A DNA stretch of 9,412 nucleotides from the NCBI GenBank assembly GCA_030151245.1, contig JASLEF010000217.1, positions 1-9,412 on the forward strand, given 5' to 3'. The DNA is from Ignatzschineria sp. GTDB taxonomy: Bacteria > Pseudomonadota > Gammaproteobacteria > Cardiobacteriales > Wohlfahrtiimonadaceae. Shown here piece by piece: positions 6,138-9,412 of this stretch; the stretch's first letter is position 1; each line of letters opens with the position of its first letter. The position numbers were made by a program, and so were the translations under genes. Under the pieces are notes generated by a model that made no database searches, was not told the origin of the DNA, and saw only the letters and a list, made by a program, of their open reading frames with translations.

Positions 6138-6746
6138 ATGGATCATCCATCAGCACAATATATTCCGATTCTCTATAAACGATATGCAAAAGCTTGGCAA
6201 AGAATGCGAGAGCAATCAGAATTTATAGAAAAATCGTGGTTAGATCGTTTTTTAAATCATCTTACTAATAAAGGAACTGTTCTTGATCTAGGTTGCGGTG
6301 CCGGACAGCCTATTTCTGCTTATATCATTGAAAAAGGTTTTTCTGTTGTGGGCGTTGATAATGTGAAGCCTTTTATCAAAGCAGCTCAAAAGAAGTTTCC
6401 TAATCAAATCTGGCATTTTAAAGATATGAGAGAGTTCTCAGAAACATCTCAATACGATGGCATTATTGCTTGGGACAGTTTTTTCCATCTTCCAAGAGCC
6501 GATCAAAAAGAGATGTTTATTAAATTTTCACAGCTAGCAAAATCAGGCGCCCCATTAATGCTGACAACAGGCCATACTAACGGCGAAGCGATCGGTGAAT
6601 TTAATGGACACGAACTTTATCATGCAAGCTTATCCCCAAGTGAGTATCGCCAATTATTTATCGAACATGGTTTTGGTCTACTCTCTTATGCTCTGGAAGA
6701 TGAAACTTGTGGTGGGCGCTCAATTTGGTTAGCTGTTAAACGTTAA
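6138..6746 (+). CDS. Class I SAM-dependent methyltransferase
   Basis: The 202-residue protein has the Rossmann-type SAM-binding core: motif I LDLGCGAGQP at 49-58, motif II VVGVDN at 70-75 with the acidic residue that holds the SAM ribose, Asp97 after the third strand, and YDGIIAWDSFFHL at 106-118 as motif IV. It is a small cytoplasmic methyltransferase of the Methyltransf_25/11 type with no extra domain for substrate. The methyl acceptor cannot be told. An in-frame ATG at 6123 lacks a ribosome site and lies in the hairpin loop. The ATG at 6138 follows GAGGG by four bases and leads to a normal family N-terminus, so it is preferred. It follows the exporter on the same strand, and the next gene converges with it 31 bases away. 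Confidence 0.88.
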   Translation: MDHPSAQYIPILYKRYAKAWQRMREQSEFIEKSWLDRFLNHLTNKGTVLDLGCGAGQPISAYIIEKGFSVVGVDNVKPFIKAAQKKFPNQIWHFKDMREFSETSQYDGIIAWDSFFHLPRADQKEMFIKFSQLAKSGAPLMLTTGHTNGEAIGEFNGHELYHASLSPSEYRQLFIEHGFGLLSYALEDETCGGRSIWLAVKR

Positions 6747-6777
6747 ATGAATATCTGATTCAGACTGAAAATAAAAT

Positions 6778-7122
6778 TTATGCATTATTTTCTGGATGTA
6801 AACTGACTAACCTAGCTTCTAAGGCTAAAAACACTGCTGATAATATCTCCGCATCTTGTCCCATCGTTGTTTTAAAATAATGCAAAATTGATTCGGAACT
6901 ATCTAAACTACCAAGGGCTTGCCCTAAAAGGTAGCCATAATTCCAAGTCAACTTTTCATCTTCTGTTGCAAGCTCTAACTCATCTATCATATTAATGACG
7001 ACCTGAAGATCTTCAGCAAAAATCATACTATAAAGATCAAAAGCACCAATATTATTTTGAGTTTGTGCCACTCTTTCTCCAATAATGCTTTTAGCTTCTT
7101 GATAACAGATCTGTTTGTCCAA
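6778..7122 (-). CDS. Acidic 114-residue protein of unknown function, TTG start
   Basis: I do not recognise this protein. It is predicted helical, cytoplasmic and acidic (FAEDLQVVINMIDELELATEDEKLTW in the middle), without signal peptide, membrane helix or metal motif. The start is TTG at 7120-7122, supported by AAGGGAG in the mRNA about nine bases upstream. The first internal ATG would remove 32 residues and has no better site. It converges with the methyltransferase with 31 bases between the stops and no clear terminator there. Its helix-rich, acidic make-up resembles small immunity or regulatory proteins, but there is no toxin gene beside it, so no role is proposed. Confidence 0.7.
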   Translation of the reverse strand: MDKQICYQEAKSIIGERVAQTQNNIGAFDLYSMIFAEDLQVVINMIDELELATEDEKLTWNYGYLLGQALGSLDSSESILHYFKTTMGQDAEILSAVFLALEARLVSLHPENNA

Positions 7123-7356
7123 TTTTTGTCACTCCCTTTTTGAATAGATAGTATTACCACACTATACATTAACGTGTAATTGCAAATTTAGAATTTGTAT
7201 TATTATTCTTGATTTCAGTTATTTTGCAAAGATAATTTTTCTCAATAAGACCAAGAGAGATCCTCACAAAATGTGAGTCATCAAAAGTATCAGTCAAACA
7301 TCCGGAAATTAAAGATCGTAAAAAGTTTTTTAATGATTTTTAATGATTTTTAATGA
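7123..7356. other. Spacer between two minus-strand genes with small dyads
   Basis: No gene is seen. CTCACA-AAA-TGTGAG (7263-7277) is a perfect 6-bp dyad with a 3-base centre; its half-sites are in the opposite orientation to CRP sites. ATTACCACAC (7153-7162) and GTGTAAT (7174-7180) form an imperfect dyad just upstream of the TTG-start gene and could be an operator. I could not place a convincing promoter. Confidence 0.35.
7327..7356. repeat. Three tandem copies of a 10-bp unit
   Basis: The unit TTTTTAATGA is repeated exactly three times at 7327-7336, 7337-7346 and 7347-7356, and then runs into the A-tract of the neighbouring terminator. The period is about one helical turn. It could vary in copy number by slippage or cause DNA bending. 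Confidence 0.85.
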
Positions 7357-7357
7357 T

Positions 7358-7397
7358 AAAAAAATCCCCCAATAATAAATGGTCATTATTGGGGGAT
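7358..7397 (-). terminator. Strong intrinsic terminator of the lipoprotein gene
   Basis: A perfect 13-bp stem (7364-7376 with 7385-7397, five GC pairs in a row) has an 8-base loop. Seven Ts follow on the minus strand (complement of 7358-7364). It begins 42 bases after the stop of the lipoprotein gene, so it ends that minus-strand transcript. Confidence 0.93.
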
Positions 7398-7439
7398 GAT
7401 CAATACAATCATCAGATATCTCTATCAAAATTGTATTAG

Positions 7440-7655
7440 TTATTGAAATGATGGTCTATCAAAACGATCTTTTGCTTTATAAAGTTCCCATGCTTCAACG
7501 GTACGCCCAGGAAGTTCACAATAACCCGTATCTTGTTTAATGATGTACTTGCCACCAACTTCCTCACAATAAACAATCGCTGGGTTTTGCTGAGCAGCAC
7601 AGCCTACAACTAAAAAGCCTACTAGCATTGCCATCATCCATTTTATATTTTTCAT
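7440..7655 (-). CDS. DUF333-type small lipoprotein
   Basis: The 71-residue product has a lipoprotein signal peptide: basic MKNIKW, a hydrophobic stretch, and the lipobox VVGC with Cys19 as the lipidated residue. Ala at +2 predicts sorting to the outer membrane. The mature part is a DUF333 domain: NPAIVYCEEVGGKY (24-37), GYCELPG (44-50) and VEAWELYK (53-60), including the two conserved cysteines 30 and 46, which could form a disulfide. Proteins of this family, sometimes labelled hemolysin-like, are small periplasm-facing lipoproteins in gammaproteobacteria with no settled function. The ATG at 7653-7655 has a weak GTGGA ribosome site. The gene stands alone with its own strong terminator, which suggests a monocistronic transcript. 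Confidence 0.9.
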   Translation of the reverse strand: MKNIKWMMAMLVGFLVVGCAAQQNPAIVYCEEVGGKYIIKQDTGYCELPGRTVEAWELYKAKDRFDRPSFQ

Positions 7656-7898
7656 GATCTGTATCCACTGATAATTAATAACTATTTAAAAATAAAACAA
7701 GAGATTAACTCTTAGAGCATACTCTATCGTATTACTAGTAAATAATTGAAATATTTTATATATCATTGCGATTATTGGATACTAATATCGTAAAAATCTC
7801 AGGTAAATAGCCTATTTCGATATAAAAATAAATGATACTGTTCAAATACTAATATTCTTACTATGAAGTTGAATCCTAAACGTCTCTGCTTTCAGTAG

Positions 7899-8645
7899 TT
7901 ATTGGGCCACATAGCCGCCATCAACCAGTAAGGAAACACCATGAATAAAACTTGCCTTATCGCTTGCTAAAAAAAGAACCGCATTTGCAACTTCCTCTGC
8001 CCGGCCCAAGCGCCCAATAGGATGCTGTTTAATGATCTCATCCATGATGCTTTTGGGAACTTTACTTAAAAATGGCGTATCAATATAACCAGGCGAGACG
8101 GCATTAATACGAATGCCTTTGGCCGCATAGTCAATCGCTAGAGTTTGTGTTAACAGCTTTACAGCACCCTTTGTTGCGGAATATCCTGATATTCCAGATT
8201 TTCCGACCCAACTATGTATTGATCCACAGTTCACTATCACACCTGGCTTAGCATTCTCTAGCCAATATTCTATCGCTAATTTATCCAGCGTAAAAACCGC
8301 ATTGAGATTAACATCAACACATAACTGCCAAGCTTCAAAAGAGGTTTGATCTGCAGGGCCCGTGTCGCTTGCAACGCCAGCATTAGCAAAAACAATATCT
8401 AATCCCCCAAAAATTCTATCTGTAAATTGAATTAATGCTCGATTTTGCGCGATATCCGTCACATTAATCTGAAAAAAAGCAGTCTGATAGCCTTGATGAT
8501 TAAGCTGATCAGAAAAATTTTGACCTGAATCATCTACATCGGCAATGACAACTTTAGCGCCTTCCTCGCAAAAAGCTTTCGCTGTCGCAGCGCCAATACC
8601 ACTTGCGCCACCCGTTATAATCACAACTTTATCTTTAAAATTCAT
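7899..8645 (-). CDS. Short-chain dehydrogenase/reductase (classical SDR, likely NAD-dependent)
   Basis: The 248-residue protein has all marks of a classical SDR: cofactor motif TGGASGIG (11-18), FANAG (87-90 region), catalytic Asn113 in VNLNAVF, Ser142, and YSATK with Tyr155 and Lys159. A C-terminal LLVDGGY closes it. Asp36 at the end of strand 2 (VVIADVD) favours NAD over NADP. It is FabG- or glucose-dehydrogenase-like in length and order, cytoplasmic and probably tetrameric; the substrate is not known. An upstream in-frame TTG at 8667 would place AAGGAG inside the coding region. The ATG at 8643-8645 has that AAGGAG six bases upstream and is the start. It follows the LysE-type exporter by 113 bases on the same strand and may be co-transcribed. 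Confidence 0.93.
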   Translation of the reverse strand: MNFKDKVVIITGGASGIGAATAKAFCEEGAKVVIADVDDSGQNFSDQLNHQGYQTAFFQINVTDIAQNRALIQFTDRIFGGLDIVFANAGVASDTGPADQTSFEAWQLCVDVNLNAVFTLDKLAIEYWLENAKPGVIVNCGSIHSWVGKSGISGYSATKGAVKLLTQTLAIDYAAKGIRINAVSPGYIDTPFLSKVPKSIMDEIIKQHPIGRLGRAEEVANAVLFLASDKASFIHGVSLLVDGGYVAQ

Positions 8646-8758
8646 GAGGGACTCCTTATAAAGATTCAATAATTTATAAAATAGATCAGGATATTTAGCA
8701 TAGCAGAGATTTACTTCACCTCTAAAATAATCTCCCTTTATTTAAAACTGCATCAATC

Positions 8759-9412
8759 CTACATTTCCACCATTAATATGGCACTAACGAGATAGATTGC
8801 ATAAAGACCAACCCCCAAAAATAGTAGCCCACAAATAAATGAAAAAACTTGCTTAAAACGACCTTTAATAAATCGTTTGGTTAAAATTCCATAAGAAAAC
8901 AATAGTGTATAATCTAAAACGCACCAAATTATTGTTAAAATCAATAAACTATAAGGAATTGAAAATGACATCTGTAAAATAAACGGTGGAAAAAAAGCGA
9001 TAAAAAAGATCACATCTTTAGGATTAGAAATCCCTATAGCAAATGCTTGTGAAACAAGCTTAATAGCTAAATAGCCCTCTCGTTCGTGAGAAAAAGAAGC
9101 TGTAGTACTCTCATGATCCCCGATTGCTTTCTGCTTTAAAGAGCCTAGAATTTGCATAGTCCCGTAATAAAGTAGGAATGCTCCTCCTAATAAAGTTAAG
9201 AGATCTAAAATAATGGGGTTAATAGAATCAGCACTTACAATTAAAAAACCTGCGATTGCAATCAATACTAAAGATGCCAGATTTGCTCCTAAAATTGTTA
9301 ATAAAGTCCCTTTGATGCCATATTTTAAAGTTGAATTTGCCACAAAAAGATTGACGGGACCAGGCAAAATCAAAAAAGTCGTAACAGATAAAATATAGGT
9401 GAATAAAATAGA
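8759..9412 (-). CDS. LysE/RhtB-family exporter, N-terminus cut by right edge
   Basis: The frame is open from the right edge to the TAG at 8759-8761, giving 217 residues. The family start motif FLILPGPVNLFV lies about 13 residues in from the edge. In this family it normally follows 10-20 residues from the start, so only a few codons are missing. The apparent TTG start at 9373 lies inside this first helix and is not real. About six membrane helices, a charged loop in the middle (LKQKAIGDHE...) and NPKDVIFFIAFFPPF in the second half agree with the LysE/RhtB fold. Members export amino acids or their analogues, such as lysine, homoserine or threonine, across the inner membrane by proton exchange. 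The substrate is not decided here. The SDR gene lies downstream on the same strand. Confidence 0.92.
   Translation of the reverse strand, partial: SILFTYILSVTTFLILPGPVNLFVANSTLKYGIKGTLLTILGANLASLVLIAIAGFLIVSADSINPIILDLLTLLGGAFLLYYGTMQILGSLKQKAIGDHESTTASFSHEREGYLAIKLVSQAFAIGISNPKDVIFFIAFFPPFILQMSFSIPYSLLILTIIWCVLDYTLLFSYGILTKRFIKGRFKQVFSFICGLLFLGVGLYAIYLVSAILMVEM

Noticed and set aside
8670..8758. Possible terminator between the exporter and the SDR gene
   Set aside because: Only a weak, bulged AGAGATTT-type pairing is present without a T-tract, so read-through into the SDR gene is more likely.
9213..9398. 61-codon plus-strand ORF near the right edge
   Set aside because: It is antisense to the conserved N-terminal region of the LysE-type exporter.

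Overview
This is an AT-rich window of ordinary bacterial chromosome, most likely from a low-GC gammaproteobacterium. The signs are a Gram-negative lipoprotein with a DUF333 domain, a LysR regulator divergent from an EamA exporter, a LysE/RhtB exporter and a PuuP-like permease. A member of the Cardiobacteriales (Ignatzschineria-like) would fit, but this is a guess from composition and gene style. I see no rRNA, tRNA, CRISPR array, phage gene or intact insertion sequence.

Layout, left to right. (1) 2-697 (+): the 3' part of a YtcJ-type amidohydrolase that runs off the left edge, followed by a hairpin terminator. (2) 698-1842: over 1.1 kb without a recognisable intact gene. It holds a GC-richer island with nested pairing and a 36-codon ORF (907-1030), and a decayed copy of a small membrane-protein gene (1213-1360). 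(3) 1843-3231 (+): an APC-family permease resembling the putrescine importer PuuP, with a strong terminator. (4) 3511-3762 (-): an intact 83-residue membrane protein, the parent-like copy of the relic at 1213-1360. (5) 3854-4741 (-) and 5045-6067 (+): a LysR regulator divergent from a ten-helix EamA exporter. Two ATC-N9-GAT dyads, 32 bp apart, lie between them. (6) 6138-6746 (+): a SAM-dependent methyltransferase whose ribosome binding site lies in a hairpin arm. (7) 6778-7122 (-): an orphan acidic protein with a TTG start. (8) 7440-7655 (-): a DUF333 lipoprotein with a textbook terminator. (9) 7899-8645 (-): a short-chain dehydrogenase, downstream of a LysE/RhtB exporter (8759-9412, -) that is cut by the right edge.

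The theme is small-molecule transport and housekeeping metabolism: one importer, two exporters, one hydrolase, one oxidoreductase, one methyltransferase. The only clear regulatory unit is the LysR/exporter pair. I found no convincing new multi-gene system. The points most worth a second look are the decaying paralogue in direct orientation on the other side of the permease, the paired island at 907-1022, the LysR operator layout, and the hairpin over the methyltransferase start. Several gene starts are moved to downstream ATG codons because the Shine-Dalgarno positions require it.
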